Shown piece by piece: positions 23,888 through 36,584 of a DNA stretch of 64,000 nucleotides (positions are counted from its first letter, which is position 1; the number at the start of each line of letters is the position of its first letter). The stretch is taken from assembly GCA_038501625.1 (NCBI GenBank), contig JAZAYU010000012.1, positions 10,478,001 through 10,542,000 of the forward strand, read 5' to 3'. Made by a program: the position numbers and the translations under genes. Below the pieces are notes generated by a model. The model made no database searches. It was given only the letters and a program-made list of their open reading frames with translations, and was not told the DNA's origin. The DNA comes from Corbicula japonica. Its lineage: Eukaryota; Mollusca; Bivalvia; Venerida; Cyrenidae.

Positions 23888-24225
23888 TGGCGGCTGATTT
23901 CGTTGTTTCGTTTTTTCGCCGCGAAATAACGCCAAGCAAAAATACGAAATAACGCCACGCGAAAACACGAAATAACGAAACAACGCCACGCGAAATAACG
24001 AAAACAAAACGTTTTTTTTGCGCGAAATAACGAAACGACTCTGTGCAAAAACATGCCCATTTAACTGTACAAAATAGCGTTTTTTTGGCGTTTTTTCGTT
24101 ATTTTGTCTTTTCGCGTGGCGTATTTCGTTATATCGTCTTTTCGCAAGGCGTTTTTTCATTATGTCGTCTTTACGATTGGCGTTATTTTGCGACGAAAAA
24201 ACGAAATGGCATAAATCAGCCACCA
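23888..24225. mobile_element. TA-flanked foldback element (338 bp)
   Basis: TGGCGGCTGATTT at the left and its near-complement AATCAGCCACCA at the right are flanked by TA (23886-23887, 24226-24227). The arms extend inward as internal repeats of cgaaataacgccacgcgaaa on the left and its complement on the right, so nearly the whole unit folds back. Two frames stay open across it on each strand, which is an effect of the repeats. Confidence 0.85.
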
Positions 24226-24227
24226 TA

Positions 24228-25262
24228 AAAAATAATCTCTTGTCAAAGATTTAAATGCTTGAAGAATGATACGAAAATACTGTTAATAATGTCCTCGAAA
24301 ATTGAAACCGAACGTAGAAAAAGGAATTAGATAAATTTTGATATCCATAAAACCTTGAATTCCACAAGAGGTCGGACGCGTGTTAGCTAACAACTTTATT
24401 TTTATAATACAAATGTTTAGATTTCATCCATACCAACGAGATATTAACAAATGACTATAATATGTCTTCATTCGACTGATATAAATGTAGAACGCATATT
24501 ATTTTCTGTAAAAAATCTTAGTTTACGATTTGAACAACCACCTTAAATAATTATTTTATCAAAGGAACCTTTGACAAAAGGTTCATTTTAATAAACACAA
24601 CCGGTAAATTAGTTTTTTTTACCTTAAAGTACGAAGAACTGGGTTATGTTATCACCATTTTTTGTGAGTGAGTAACATGATTTTTTTCAATGCTTATCTG
24701 CATACTTTTGAAGCTTTGTTCAATAATATTTATTTGTTTCCTCCCACCTACAAATTAGTTTTGCTTTACATCTCCTTTGATGATTGTACAACCTTATAAA
24801 ATTGAATTCAGTTTTGTTGATGCTATAATAATTCTTTTTAATGTGAAATTAAAACCCTGTAGATTTTTCCTAAAGAAAATTTCCATAACAGATGTAATTG
24901 ATTATGAACATTTGGACTTTAATTAGTAGCTATATATCATTGAAACCCACAATTTGTAGCAATGCAAATATAACGTAAATGAATGGGGTCAAGAAAAAAC
25001 CTAGAAGTCGCCCTTCATTTTTAGTCCATCAAAAGCTATGAAAATTCAAATTCCTCAGCGATTTATTTCAATAGAACTCCATTCTATTTTTTTATATTGT
25101 ACAATGAACAAAATAGATTGATCTGTTTTAAACAGCGCATGCACGTGGCTACAAATGTAGGGCGGAGTTTTTAAGGACGTTTTTATAGTATACCGAGCAA
25201 AAATGAAATTTTACCCTCTTTTAAATTTCAAAGTTTTTTGTTCAATTAAATTTATTTTGTGG
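24228..25262. other. no gene recognised
   Basis: AT-rich intergenic sequence without clear repeats or open frames. Confidence 0.6.
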
Positions 25263-25264
25263 TA

Positions 25265-26230
25265 CAGTCGAATTGCGATAACTCGAAGTGCCAAGGGACC
25301 GACGATTTACTTCGAGTTATCGCGAACTTCGAGTTATCGCGACTTTGACTTTTCCAGAATACCATACCAAATGTAACGACGTGCAATTATTACAACACCA
25401 TACGGTACGTACGTAACAAATGTTTGTCGTAAAGTTTGCTCAATAAAACAAGATAATTATGTTTTAAATTATTTTATTACTCAGTTTTATTTCATGATTA
25501 TATACAAAAAGATCGACGAAGAAACAACATTTTAACTTAAGCTCGATTGTCTCCCGTTTACACTTCCGCTATACGCCTGTTTTCCCGGTTGCTGACTTTC
25601 CGATTCAGCTATCCTCCCTGATAACCCGGGTCCTTCACTGAATTACTTTGAATAGAAAGATTAGTTGTTTTCCGATCCAGGTATCCTCCCAGTTACGCGG
25701 GCCCTTCGCTGGATTACTCGGAAAAATGTATTAATAATTGTATTATTTTTCGTTATGCCGTATGCGAACTGTCGTTTGCTGATTGATACAAGCTGTAGAA
25801 TACAGAATTCAGAAAATTAAAGGACGTTTTATAGAAAGAAAAATTAACAACTCCAAGTGTTTGTTTGATACTAATTTGAGACAAATCACTCTTACTGTTT
25901 ACTTCAAACTCATATCATTACAATGACGTGCCACTAACAACTCTTCTTAACAAGTTGGCAATAAACAAAAGACTCCGAACAACCACGTGGGAGTTGTGAA
26001 AAACCGGGTCAGTAAATTTACTTCGAGTTATCGCGATTAAATTGTTCTTAATTCCTATTCAAGGGACTTATTCATATGTTCGAGATATCGCGAATTTCGA
26101 ATTATCGCGCTTCGAGTTATCGCAACTTTTTTTAGTTGAATATATAAGGAAAATTGACGGGACCGGCGGTCGACTTCGAGTTAAACCGTCATTTCGAGTT
26201 ATCGGGTTTCGAGTTATCGCGATTCCACTG
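25265..26230. mobile_element. pogo/Tigger-like non-autonomous element (966 bp)
   Basis: Starts CAGTCGAATTGCGATAACTC and ends ATCGCGATTCCACTG, flanked by TA (25263-25264, 26231-26232). Subterminal copies of ttcgagttatcgcga occur four or more times near each end, which is typical of pogo/Tigger inverted termini. The interior has a 72-bp direct duplication starting at 25597 and 25669. There is no transposase frame, so it needs a helper. Confidence 0.85.
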
Positions 26231-26767
26231 TATTTGCACATATCTGGACATTAATAAAGTGTGAAGATGTTATTTTTTCACAGAGGTCAAGGTTATCTCG
26301 TCTTTCCCAAATAATGATGAGATCGATATTTTTTACATAAAAGTCCTAAACAGATTATTTGACAGTTATATTGGAAATTGTATGGCTTGTACAGAAGGAA
26401 AACACAATAGTTAAAAGTCTACTGATGCAACGATATAAGATACGGTCATATCAATTAAATATATTTTTCCTTTTTGTTTAATCGATAGATAACCGACAAC
26501 TTTCGAGATAAACATTTTATTCATCACATATCTCCAGATATTTCCAATCTCTGGCATCAGTAATGTTATAGGAGATTCCCCTGTTATTTTGTCAAGTTTT
26601 CATTTTGGTTCAGAATAAATAGAAGCATGCACCCGCTGCTCTCGTTTCAGCTTCTATTTTCTAGAGAAACGTCTTAATAGACTCTATCATAGACATAGCA
26701 GCCATATCAGAATGTTGATTTACAATAAAAACAGTTCGTAAAACTTTCGGTCGTTGGTTATCAATTA

Positions 26768-26941
26768 TTATTACATGAACTATAAATAGACGCAACACGA
26801 TTGGTCACACCCCCAAAATAACCGAGTCAATAAATCTAGATATTGATCCGCTTTCGCTGATATTGACTTGTCTATAAATAGAATGTCTATAAATAGAATC
26901 CTATTAACTATTTAACTATATATTTATAGTTCATGTAATAA
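26768..26941. mobile_element. short foldback element (174 bp)
   Basis: Terminal 21-bp perfect inverted repeats, TTATTACATGAACTATAAAT at the left and its complement at 26920-26941. The interior has two tctataaatagaa copies and gatattgac strings shared with the next hairpin. Confidence 0.75.
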
Positions 26942-26946
26942 AACAG

Positions 26947-27081
26947 TTATTTACTTATTAGCTGGGAAATATGCTGTTGATATTGACCGCAAAAATCGTT
27001 ATTGACCTCGGCTATCGCCTCGGTCAATAACGATTTTTTAGATCAATATCACAGCATATTTCCCAGCTAATAAGTAAATAA
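26947..27081. mobile_element. near-perfect hairpin element (135 bp)
   Basis: The left arm (26947-27007) starts ttatttacttattagctggg. The right arm (to 27081) is its complement with only a few mismatches. The loop is centred on tcggctatcgcctcg. It sits five bases after the previous foldback element, with shared gatattgacc/caatatc strings, so the pair may be one compound element. Confidence 0.8.
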
Positions 27082-27113
27082 TTGTATATTAACTATTGTA
27101 ATTCACTCACCAA

Positions 27114-27656
27114 AAGTTCTAATTTGCCATCAATTGCATATGGTTTACATTGTATGGTAGTTCCATTTCTTCCCTATGTCAAGAGAGGTTATGAAACGAA
27201 CTGTTTTGTCTTGGAATCAATTATCAAATGTCTTTTTAATCTTTATTGATTGTTTTTCTAATTAATCCAATACCTTTTACTTACACCGCAGGGTCAAAAT
27301 TAAAACAGTCTTAGTTGAAAGGGAGGTAATTGTAAAATCGGGTACTTTTAAGGGATTTATTTAAACAAAATTGCTGCGAATTAATAAGATTTTATGTTAT
27401 TCCTACTCAAATGGGGTCCTATTAAAACAAAACAAACGATTTAGAGCGTTTCTTTGGTTGCTTGACCATTAACTTAAGGAAATGCATTTTTTAGCGAAAT
27501 TGAGGATAACTCTCGTCAAAATGTTCCGAAATCAACTAGATTAAAGCTTAAATTGAAGACTGCTCTTGGCAACTGATCACAAATAAAGAGTTAAGTCAAT
27601 GTCTTTCTAATGAAAAATCACGGACAAGAGTGACCAATTAGAACTTTGGGTGAGTG
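27114..27656. mobile_element. TIR element family C, copy 2 (543 bp)
   Basis: Left CACTCACCAAAAGTTCTAAT; right, reverse-complemented, CACTCACCCAAAGTTCTAAT. Inverse in orientation to 18247-18729, with shared interior (agagaggttatgaa, tcaaaattaaaacagtctt). TA follows the right end; the left TA is lost. Confidence 0.75.
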
Positions 27657-27659
27657 TAT

Positions 27660-28650
27660 AGATTTATAAACAAACGGCAAGCTATATGCTTACTGTACGT
27701 GCATGTGTCGGTCAAGAGGAGTTTACGAATTTAAGTTAGTGTTTAAAAAAACGAATGACAAAACAGTTAAAAATGAATTCATACTACTAAGTGTCATTTG
27801 TCTTTACAATCCTTTCCTTTATTGTAATAGATTTCTTTCAAATTTACCAAATTAAGTTCTTTATTGATATAAGTGTAAATACATGTATTTCCCATTTGTT
27901 TACAGTACCTAAACTTCGACTGACTTGTAATAATTTATTCGTATTTGTATTTATAAGTAGTGCTTAGTTAAATGAATTTAAAATGTTGTTTTAACTTTTT
28001 TCCATTTATGGCCAACAATTTTGAAAAGTAATTGGTATTAATAGAATCTTCTTATAACAATTTTATCGACAACTATGTATCGTTTTTTTAAGTTTTATTT
28101 TGGGACTATTTTCTTTTTACAGGAAGAACTCGTCGTCCTTTGTATGTTGAGAGATTCTAGAAATTATTTCTATTGTAAATTGGTACATCGGCATAAATAA
28201 CTATTTTTCCCCATTTTACTTGTACTTAAACGGATTTGCTCTATAACTGCACTTTCGACGTTTCATTTATATTAAATTATGATAATCATATTGAGTTTCA
28301 AATTAAAGTTCACACTGTATTGTAGGAATGAAATTTCAGTTCTTACTTCTTAGATGTTTCTGCAATATAATCATTCGTTAATTAGAATTTCAACGAGTAG
28401 CGTAGTTTTTCAATTCATATCAATGTCATTCTACTTTTGGACATTTTAAACCCCAAATAATGTAAGGCTGAACAAAAACTGCCAATTAATGAAAATTCAT
28501 TGCGAACAATAATATAAAATGAAAACAGCTCTTAAAGTGTTCTAGTATTTTTGGCTTAAAATTAGCTAGTAATAAACTGTTCTAAAAATATTCTGCAAAT
28601 TATAAACTATTGATGGCAAAATTGTATTGCTTATCATTCAAATATGATAT
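27660..28650. other. no gene recognised
   Basis: AT-rich intergenic sequence without repeats or credible open frames. Confidence 0.55.
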
Positions 28651-28654
28651 AGGA

Positions 28655-29049
28655 TGGCAAAATAGCGTCACGCGCACTTTACATAAAAGAATACATAGGT
28701 ATGGTTTTTGTCTCGCTATTTTGACATTTTTATTCATTACTCTTATTTTTCACTATTTCTGAACACTTCAGATGCAAGGAACATTGGAAACAATATTGTT
28801 TTGTGCCGAGTCTCTTTTGTTCCTCTTATGTTTTTGTTACACCTTTATATGATTGGAGTAAATTGGGTATACTGTGAAAAGATATTCATACACATGCTAG
28901 ATGTTTGTTTCCAATGTTCAGTGCAGATGAGTTTTTCAGGAACAGTACAGAAATAAGAAAGTGATAAACAAATAAAATATCAAAATAGCGAGACAAAAGA
29001 CATACCTTTGTGTTCCTTTCCTTAAAGTGCCCGTGACGAAGCTTTGCCA
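28655..29049. mobile_element. inverted-repeat element family D (about 395 bp)
   Basis: The left arm begins tggcaaaatagcgtcacg and the right arm ends cgtgacgaagctttgcca. The arms pair for about 70 bp, including ttttgtctcgctattttga opposite tcaaaatagcgagacaaaa. Weaker pairing continues toward the centre (ggaaacaat with gtttcc). The 82-codon frame inside is incidental. Confidence 0.8.
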
Positions 29050-29287
29050 CTTATGTATCATGTACCTACCACGAACTGAGATCTATGTTCCTTGGATTGG
29101 AATGAGGAAATACACTAGGAAAACAATCTGTTTAATTCTATTCGATAATGTTTGAAGTGGAGTGAGATTGAAAACGAACAAACAAAGATATGTATAAGGA
29201 AACATTATCATTTTTATCTGTCATGGTGATATATCTTCCTCATATGCAGATAGGAGAATCCTAATATGTCACCTTTGTACAACAGTA

Positions 29288-29532
29288 GCACGCCACGGGA
29301 AAAGGTACGTTCGGGCAGTTGACGTCAATTCTTGAAACGACGTCATAAAGTTGAGCAGACGACATTAATTATTATGCAGTACGCGGTAAAAATTCCATTT
29401 TATTGTCAAAATGTGCAACAAAATCACTGTTTTGTTATAAGAAAATAACAGAAATTCGAAAGTTCTTTTTAAATATAGTAACAACAAAAATGACACAAAA
29501 ATGACCCGAAGGTACCTTTTCCCGTGGCGTGC
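29288..29532. mobile_element. TIR element family E, copy 1 (245 bp)
   Basis: Termini GCACGCCACGGGAAAAGGTA and the complement taccttttcccgtggcgtgc. Just inside is the palindrome ttgacgtcaa. Partner copies lie at 49692-49945 and, diverged, near 41871. Confidence 0.85.
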
Positions 29533-30425
29533 CTCAACTATAACAACATAATAGAACACGTATAATTATCAGGAAAAGCCAGAGGCGAATATAGATAGAA
29601 AGGGAGTGCAGAAGTTCAGAAGACGAACAAGTTCAAAGACAAGACGCAAAAAAACAATTCAAAGCTTGCGAATAAACCAAAGCAATTTCAGGAATTGAAG
29701 ATCCTTATAGTTTGGTTTTGTAACAAGTAGTAAATAGATTATTTTGCTAAGTTTCTGCTAATACACAAATATCTTTAAAATAATTAGTTCACACACAATA
29801 CTCATTGTTTGTGTGTGGCTGAAATGTTTTTAACTTGTTTATGATATTTGAAAATATTAGAAAAGGTATTTAAACAGGGTCAAACTGACTATTGATAGAG
29901 TGTATATTTTAAAAATAGAAATTTGAATACATAAGTTAAACTGTCAAACATTAAATCTCAATAATACGTTTTAATTAACATTTAAAAATAAACCAATTAT
30001 AAAGATTTACCGAATATATCAATGAAGTCTATAGAGTATCAAATTATATTATAATTTTAATTGCCTTGTACAGCTTGGCTCGACCTAGGCGAATGTTCGC
30101 CAAAGCTGTTGATAAATTTCTGAAAATAACCATCCCTTTCAAAGAAAATTGTCAATCAAGTGATTCAAAGTATATTTTATCATAAATAGTAAACTAAAAA
30201 TAGTATATGGAATAAAGTCTCAATAGACCAAAGAAAGAAAAAACTTATGAAATTATGATAAATTGCATGATTCATGTCAAATTAATAGAAAAGAAATATG
30301 AAAAAGAAACAAAACCCGGTTGATGAGCGAACCGAAATTGTCAGCTGCAAAACTTGTTAAAAAGTAATCACATATTTTTGTACCATTAATGTATCTTACA
30401 TTGTGGTTTTCTTAATCATTTCCAA
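29533..30425. other. no gene recognised
   Basis: AT-rich intergenic sequence. 30090-30140 matches the old repeat at 17.8 kb (gccaaagctgttgataa). Nothing coding. Confidence 0.5.
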
Positions 30426-30435
30426 TTCACAGATT

Positions 30436-30640
30436 CACTGTTTGTTCAGTGTGGCGGACGTAAAAAATCTCACTCTGTTAGCAGTATATAATCGGTCACA
30501 TAATGACGATCGCTATATCAGGGTTATCCGCCCATTTTTTTTTGCTTTGGGGTTGTCCCGGCAAACAAAATCAGTAGAGTGGTTGAAATTTTGCGGCTAG
30601 AGCCATTAGCAGAACGGGTTTGATTGCCGATTAGAACAAG
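30436..30640 (+). repeat. tRNA-derived SINE, degraded composite copy
   Basis: ttcagtgtggcggacgtaaa and atatcagggttatccgccc match the non-tRNA part of the 7.0-kb SINE. The tRNA-like head after ggggttgtcccgg is badly mutated (B box acgggtttgattgcc). Confidence 0.75.
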
Positions 30641-30784
30641 AGCAATCATCTGTAAGAAGGTCAGTGTAAACTTGTATTTGTTATTACAAAACATTCAAAG
30701 AAAGGATTTTTTCAGCTCCCTAAACGCACAGACCAGTCTCAAGCCTAGGTTAAAAAGATGGAGGATCATGCGTGAGGCTATTAA

Positions 30785-31245
30785 GGTCAGAGGACAGTAA
30801 ATAGAAAAGCCTGTCGCGGATTGGACAATTTTGTCTAGGGACGATTCGGGCTTAACTTATTTTCAAAGACTCCTTGGCCAAAACTATAGAGAATAGAAAT
30901 AATTTTTTGTTTTCAAAAATGTAAAATGACTTTAATTATATACTTAAAAATAAAACTGATTATTTAAAACACTGTTTGAAAGGTGATTTGTGTCACTTTA
31001 AAGAAGTTGGTACTTTCCTTATTTTGGGTTAGAGATTTGTTTACCTTCTGGGGGTGGTTACTTTCGGTTTAAAATGCTGAGAGAATGAGTTGGTGAAGGC
31101 ACCAATTCTTAGTCATTTTTGCATTTCCCAAGAGTGCCACTATGCAAATCTGAGGTAGTTTTGGAACAAGTCGTGTAAATAAAATCACAGGAGGACCAAA
31201 TCTTATAATGTAAGTCTATGGGAAACTATTTAGTGGTCTCTGACC
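30785..31245. mobile_element. TIR element family F, copy 1 (461 bp)
   Basis: GGTCAGAGGACAGTAAATAG at the left; right end reverse-complemented GGTCAGAGACCACTAAATAG. Same length as 48319-48779 and about 97 percent identical over the part I compared, in opposite orientation. The flanks here are TAA and TAT, so the target duplication is imperfect. No coding capacity. Confidence 0.85.
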
Positions 31246-31738
31246 TATATCAACACCAACCTGTAAAACCCTTCTTATACGAAACATTGTAAAACTACTT
31301 CACTTTATCTCCTTATAGCGCCTCGAATACCAGGCGGCGCATAGAAGACTGAGTGTGTGAGATAACCACAGCACTTCCATCTTTGTTTAGAAACCAATAA
31401 CCTGTATTTTGGCACCTTTGTGTCATTATGTCAATTATTTAAGTAGAAGAAAATTATCAGGTGCAATGTTTGTTGAAGGTATTTCTCACACTGTGTTTGT
31501 CTCTCAATGTAATGGTTTATTTATCAGTAAGTAGCCAAATAACAAATAAACGTGATAGCATATTTGTGGAATCAATGCAGGATTGTGTTATCATTTTTCA
31601 CATTTTAATAAAGTGTTGACATACAACCATACACTTTAAGAAAATGTTAGTCCTTTAGCATTCGTATGTTATATTGTGATCTGTTTTTCCAAATAGATGA
31701 AGCGTGAAATTTAAAAGCCTTAGAACATGAAAAATATG
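31246..31738. other. no gene recognised
   Basis: Mixed-composition intergenic sequence; nothing repeated elsewhere in the window and no open frame. Confidence 0.5.
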
Positions 31739-31739
31739 A

Positions 31740-32345
31740 AAATATTGCTGTATCGGGGTTTTTATGCCAATTAATTGGCAGTACTAGAAATGCATATATT
31801 ACTGCCAACTGTCGGTTAGAATACTGCCGGTAAGTTATAACTATACCTATTGTCAGTTAATACTGGAGTTAAAAACTGCGCCTTGCTGATTTGACTCCAG
31901 GTGCTCTGGTCTCGGAAATGGCATTGAGTACCCGCCCCTTTGGCTTTTCAATGCTATTAACTTCTTATGTTATATATGCTTGTGTGCTTTTGCATGAAAC
32001 GTTGTTGAGCTGATGGGTGGGTTGGAGTTATTTCACCAAGACAAGATGCATATTTCACATTTTTGTAGTTGTTTTGTGATATGGGTACCTGTTGGAGCAT
32101 GTGTGAGGTTGGCGCACCCTAGAACCTGGTTAAAACCCCCAGTGGCAATTTGTTTTGCCACTGACCGTTCCAAGGCGGTTACCCCAAGGGTTCTCTTTTT
32201 CGTTAATTTTTTGTGGCGTCTTATTTGAATTGATATACTTATAACAAACATGCTGTCCCTTCCTCTCTTCTTTTTTTTTGCTGCGTCGGGAGGCAGTGTT
32301 TTGTGAGTGTGGCGATTTCAGATATGCATATTAAATTTTCACCTT
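31740..32345 (-). repeat. dispersed repeat, R1 plus shortened R2
   Basis: R1 in reverse (tatgcatatctgaaatcgcc head at 32335 down to ggagtcaaatcagcaaggcg near 31880), then the R2 tail with hairpin 1 as a perfect 7-bp stem (GGCAGTA 31777-31783, TACTGCC 31800-31806). It supports R1 and R2 belonging to one element. Confidence 0.85.
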
Positions 32346-34080
32346 TTTAGGTAAATAAGAATATTGGGGACATGAGGCATCATACAGATTTGGACTTGGA
32401 TTTTATGATTTTGTTTTAGCTAATTCATTTTGAAAAAAACATCATGCAGTTTATATTTTAAATATCGCTGGGCATTGCTACAAATGATGTAAAATAACTT
32501 ACTATCAAATTTTAAAATATTCTTGATCTTATTAAAGTTCAGATTTCTCTCAACCATTATTCAAATAATAATGTTAGATTTGTAATCCGAAAGTAAACAT
32601 TAAAACTCGTTTTTATTTTAAATAAAAAGGATAGAGGAGAGAAAACATAGAAAAACAATACATTACAAAGCATATTCTTTAAAAGCATGCACTCAAGAAT
32701 TGAAATAGCTTTAAGAGATCGCAAAAATGCACTCGTTAAACCTTAAGAAAGATGACAAAGCAGAATCATTCTTCTTGTAAACAGAACTTGTTTCAAAACC
32801 AAAGTTCTCAATTTAACAGTTGTTTATAAATTCAAAAACCTCTTTGTTCAAACGGTTTGAGGCATAAGCAAACACTTATGAAACTTTTGGTAGCAAAGAT
32901 TGTCATTAAAATGTCAAAATAAACATAACACATTTCCAAAAGTCTTCTTTAACCGATCAATTTTATGATAACATAAACAAGTGAACAAGCAAACTGGACT
33001 TTTGGGTTCAAAAATAGGTATACTTATACGAACGGCAAATATTTACATGCTGGTATTAAAGAAAATCTTTCATTTTACATATTAAAATTGGAACTTTAAG
33101 AATCAAATTCTGTTTGAAAAATATACAAGTTTAGATTCAAAAGATGGGATGATGACAAGGCTTACTTGGTTTACATCAGTGATATTAAGGGTTCCGTATA
33201 ATGGCCTCGGTTGCGCATTCGGTGTTCATATGCGATTCTAAATTTGCTCATGACTTGTGCGTGCACATGGTTTATTAGAATTAGTAACTAGACAACATTC
33301 TCATTATGTTTTGAAATGGGTTCCTAAGAAAATGTCCCTTATTGTTGATAAATTTGTAGACAATGGGTTCTGTGAGATGAAAAGAGTTACGTTCAAACAT
33401 CAAGCATAATTAAAAGGACATTTGGTGTCTTCAAATTACTCTGTGGATGGTAATTAGTTATTATAGAGTAATAGGCACTTCTTATGCACTGATAATCAAA
33501 ATGTCGTTAACTTTAAAATAAGATTCAAAATGATATTCACTCTTGTTTTGACAGTTTAAGAGAAACCATTGGCCACTATCTTTAACCAATCAGTGTTTTA
33601 TTGGTCTAAAGACTCAACATTTCATAAACAAAATTGTTAAAAACAAGATGTTTATCTGTAAAGAATTTCAAAATATTTAATTTTGTATAAATCAACTTGC
33701 AATGTCACAAATTTTTAACATCATTTTAACAAATGGTAATATAATTTAAAGCGCTCAAATTATATGCATTAACTCCTTTAATTTGTCAAAATGACATATA
33801 CGTACAAAGTCATCTTTACTAATTCAAGGATCCTACGATTAAGAAATATGTTTTCTACATCATAACCGTAAAAGAAAATCAATAGCTGAAAATTGTTTTT
33901 GTCAAAATAATTATTTGAAAAATTCCATCGAGTTGCAAAAAAAGAAAACAACGTCAACATTAATTGCCTCATTCTACAAACCTATCAATAATATTGTGGT
34001 TTAGTGTAATTTATTTTCGTATAAGTTTTAAATAAATGAACAAATAGATAATAAAACTCCAGTGGAATTTGTGTAATTAT
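32346..34080. other. no gene recognised
   Basis: AT-rich intergenic sequence; no credible ORFs. An A/G homopolymer pair follows at 34083-34102. Confidence 0.55.
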
Positions 34081-34189
34081 TTAAAAAAAAAGGGGGGGGG
34101 GGAGTTCGTCGAACACAATTAGCATATTGCTGGCTAAGATTTGATTATTGATGATCACCTTAAAACATTTTCGTCTCACGGAAAATAAA

Positions 34190-34492
34190 TGCATCCTCTT
34201 CAAACAACTGAGACTTACGCAATTTCGACAACACGGCTTCGCCAACAACTCAAGTACCAAACCATGACACAGTCGAAAAACATGAGCAGCGGCGTAAAAG
34301 AAAGAAAACATGGGGCGAAACAGAACAGAATAGAATCTTTACAGAGTATCAGGAAATATAAATCATGCAAGTCACAGAGAACGCCTAGGGAAACATTAAA
34401 AAAATCCATGAACTATATCATTGGGGTGATTGAACAATATTTAATTGTAAAGTGGTTGTGATATTGAAACCACCCATCCTAAAACTGGCCGA
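34190..34492 (-). repeat. dispersed repeat R2, diverged copy
   Basis: From about 34325 on it aligns with 8430-8580: agaatctttacagagtatca, gtcacagagaacgcc, ttggggtgattgaacaatat, gatattgaaaccacccatcc and aaactggccgaaa. The left portion is too mutated to delimit. Confidence 0.65.
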
Positions 34493-35044
34493 AAAATCAA
34501 ATCAAATGTAATTTAATAAGTATTATTAACATACGTAAAGTACCGTGCCAAACGACCTTCAAAGGGCGTAATTGATAACAGCGTTGATTTAATGTAAGGG
34601 GAGACTTTTTACAGCCGTCACACGGCACAAACAACGCTACTGCGCAATTAAAATGATCTTCCTGGTTCATTAGGTAGTTTTTAGGAGAAAAGTTTAAATC
34701 ATTAAAGATAAAATACAGTTGATGATAGATCCTTGTGAGGTTTATTACATCAATTTGTCATTTTAGTCCTTACTCAAAACAACTGTACAAATACTTCATT
34801 GGGTCAATTGTATTTGTTTGTTTTTAAGGACAAGTATGGGGTCTCTGTTGAATACACCTTTTGGCACTATATTTTTTCAAAGCGGTATTTTACTACTTAT
34901 TCTCAGTGTTACGTTTGTAAAAAATACCACTTCGGTATATTAAGCAAAACCTTAATGTAATAATATTAATCCCGAAATTTAAATTCGTATAGAATTGATT
35001 GAAAAATATAATTTTGTATTTGTAATCTACACGTCTGAATAATT

Positions 35045-35400
35045 TTAAATTTCTCACTTCTCCTCTCTAATTGATGGCTGTGTCTGTTGGATGTGGCCAT
35101 TCCTGCATATTTCACTGTTTTTAAATAAGATTTTTATAGCAAATCATAAGTTTTGCAATATTAAACTAGACAATTGAACATACCTAACCTACACAACTAT
35201 ATTTGAAATGGAAAATTGTTTTGCCACTGACCTTTCCAAGGCGGTTACCTCTCAGGTTTGTCGTTAATTGTTTGTGGTGTCGTATTTGAAATTGATTATT
35301 TTATAAAACCCATTCTCTCTTTACCTCTACCTCTTTACCTCTGCGTTTGGGGCTGTGTTTTCCTGTGTAAATTCAAATATGCATATTTCACGTTTTATAC
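35045..35400 (-). repeat. two broken R1 copies
   Basis: First 35045-35122 (ggctgtgtctgttggatgtg, cattcctgcatatttcac). Second 35205-35400 (tgccactgacctttccaagg, gttaattgtttgtggtgtcg, aaatatgcatatttcacg). Both read R1 backwards and are fragmentary. Confidence 0.75.
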
Positions 35401-36580
35401 TATATGAATAATGTTTGTGAGAACGAACACTAGTGATAATTCATCTTTAAAACACTTGTTATGGGCAAAAAACAAGAAATTGATTGGTTATAAATTACTT
35501 TCGGCCTTGTCTATTAACATCGATACATTTCTTCATTGAAAAGAGAGACGTAGACGATGAAACAATGTCTTTGTCGTTCAAGATAATGTTCAATTAATTC
35601 ACATATCTGTCGTACTGCTCATAGGCAGACTTGTGCATTTATGTACACAATATACTAATATATTATGAGTAAGTAACGAAATTACTGATATTACACTCTC
35701 GCTTGGTAGATGACCATGGATATCGGATTAATTGTGCAAACCGCTTGCCATAAGCCATAAATAATCTAGAGTTACAAGTAGGCAGAATGAGTTTAAATAG
35801 TTGATGGTGACAATAAGCAAATATCTCACCAGCTTATTTTCCGTCCAATCTTAATAAAGGCTTTCGTTTAACATGCTTCTTAATCCGAATCGAGTGTTTG
35901 GTTATCAGTAAGTAACCAATTAAAAATGAGAGGTCAGATTACTGTTAAGGACATCAACAATCAATTTAACATTTTTGTTTAATCATTCTGTCCTCTTCTA
36001 GAGGATAAAATATTAAGGAAATATTTTTTCTGAGATTAACATTTAACTTAACAGTCTTCTTTACATTTACGGATAAAATTCTTAGATCAACTTAGTCACA
36101 TACCACGATTGTTTGGCATTTTCGAACCATACGAGATCATATTTATTTGTAATTTTTAGTTCTGAAATGTAACAAACGCTTACAAAAAACAGAGGAAAAT
36201 GTAGATAAATGAAGTGTTAGCATACGCCGACCAAATTAGTTCGTTATCCTGACCTTGCTTTCTTTTGTGAAAAAAAAATCATTTCCAATTAGATTTGCTT
36301 AAAACTGTCATTCTTTTCCTATAATGTGTTTTAATATACTTAAAGCTCACGCGAGTACAAAAACATAAGTTGTTTTTGTGTTAGCGGGAAGTCTACTTAA
36401 AAAGAATTCAGTTTATTTTAATAAATTCAGTTAAAAGTAAAACCTTTTAATATAACATACTTCTAAACCAATAATGCTTTATGATAAGGTAAGCCTGTAT
36501 TCATGTTGTAAAAAAAACAACTTATTCATGATACTTTTAATAATTGATTGCGAGCAAGAACAATGTTTTCGGCTTCAATT
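35401..36580. other. no gene recognised
   Basis: AT-rich intergenic sequence without repeats or coding signals. Confidence 0.55.
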
Positions 36581-36584
36581 TGCA

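Noticed and set aside
23839..24228. ORFs of 61-118 codons rich in Phe/Arg
   Set aside because: They arise from the inverted cgaaataacgcc repeats of the foldback element.
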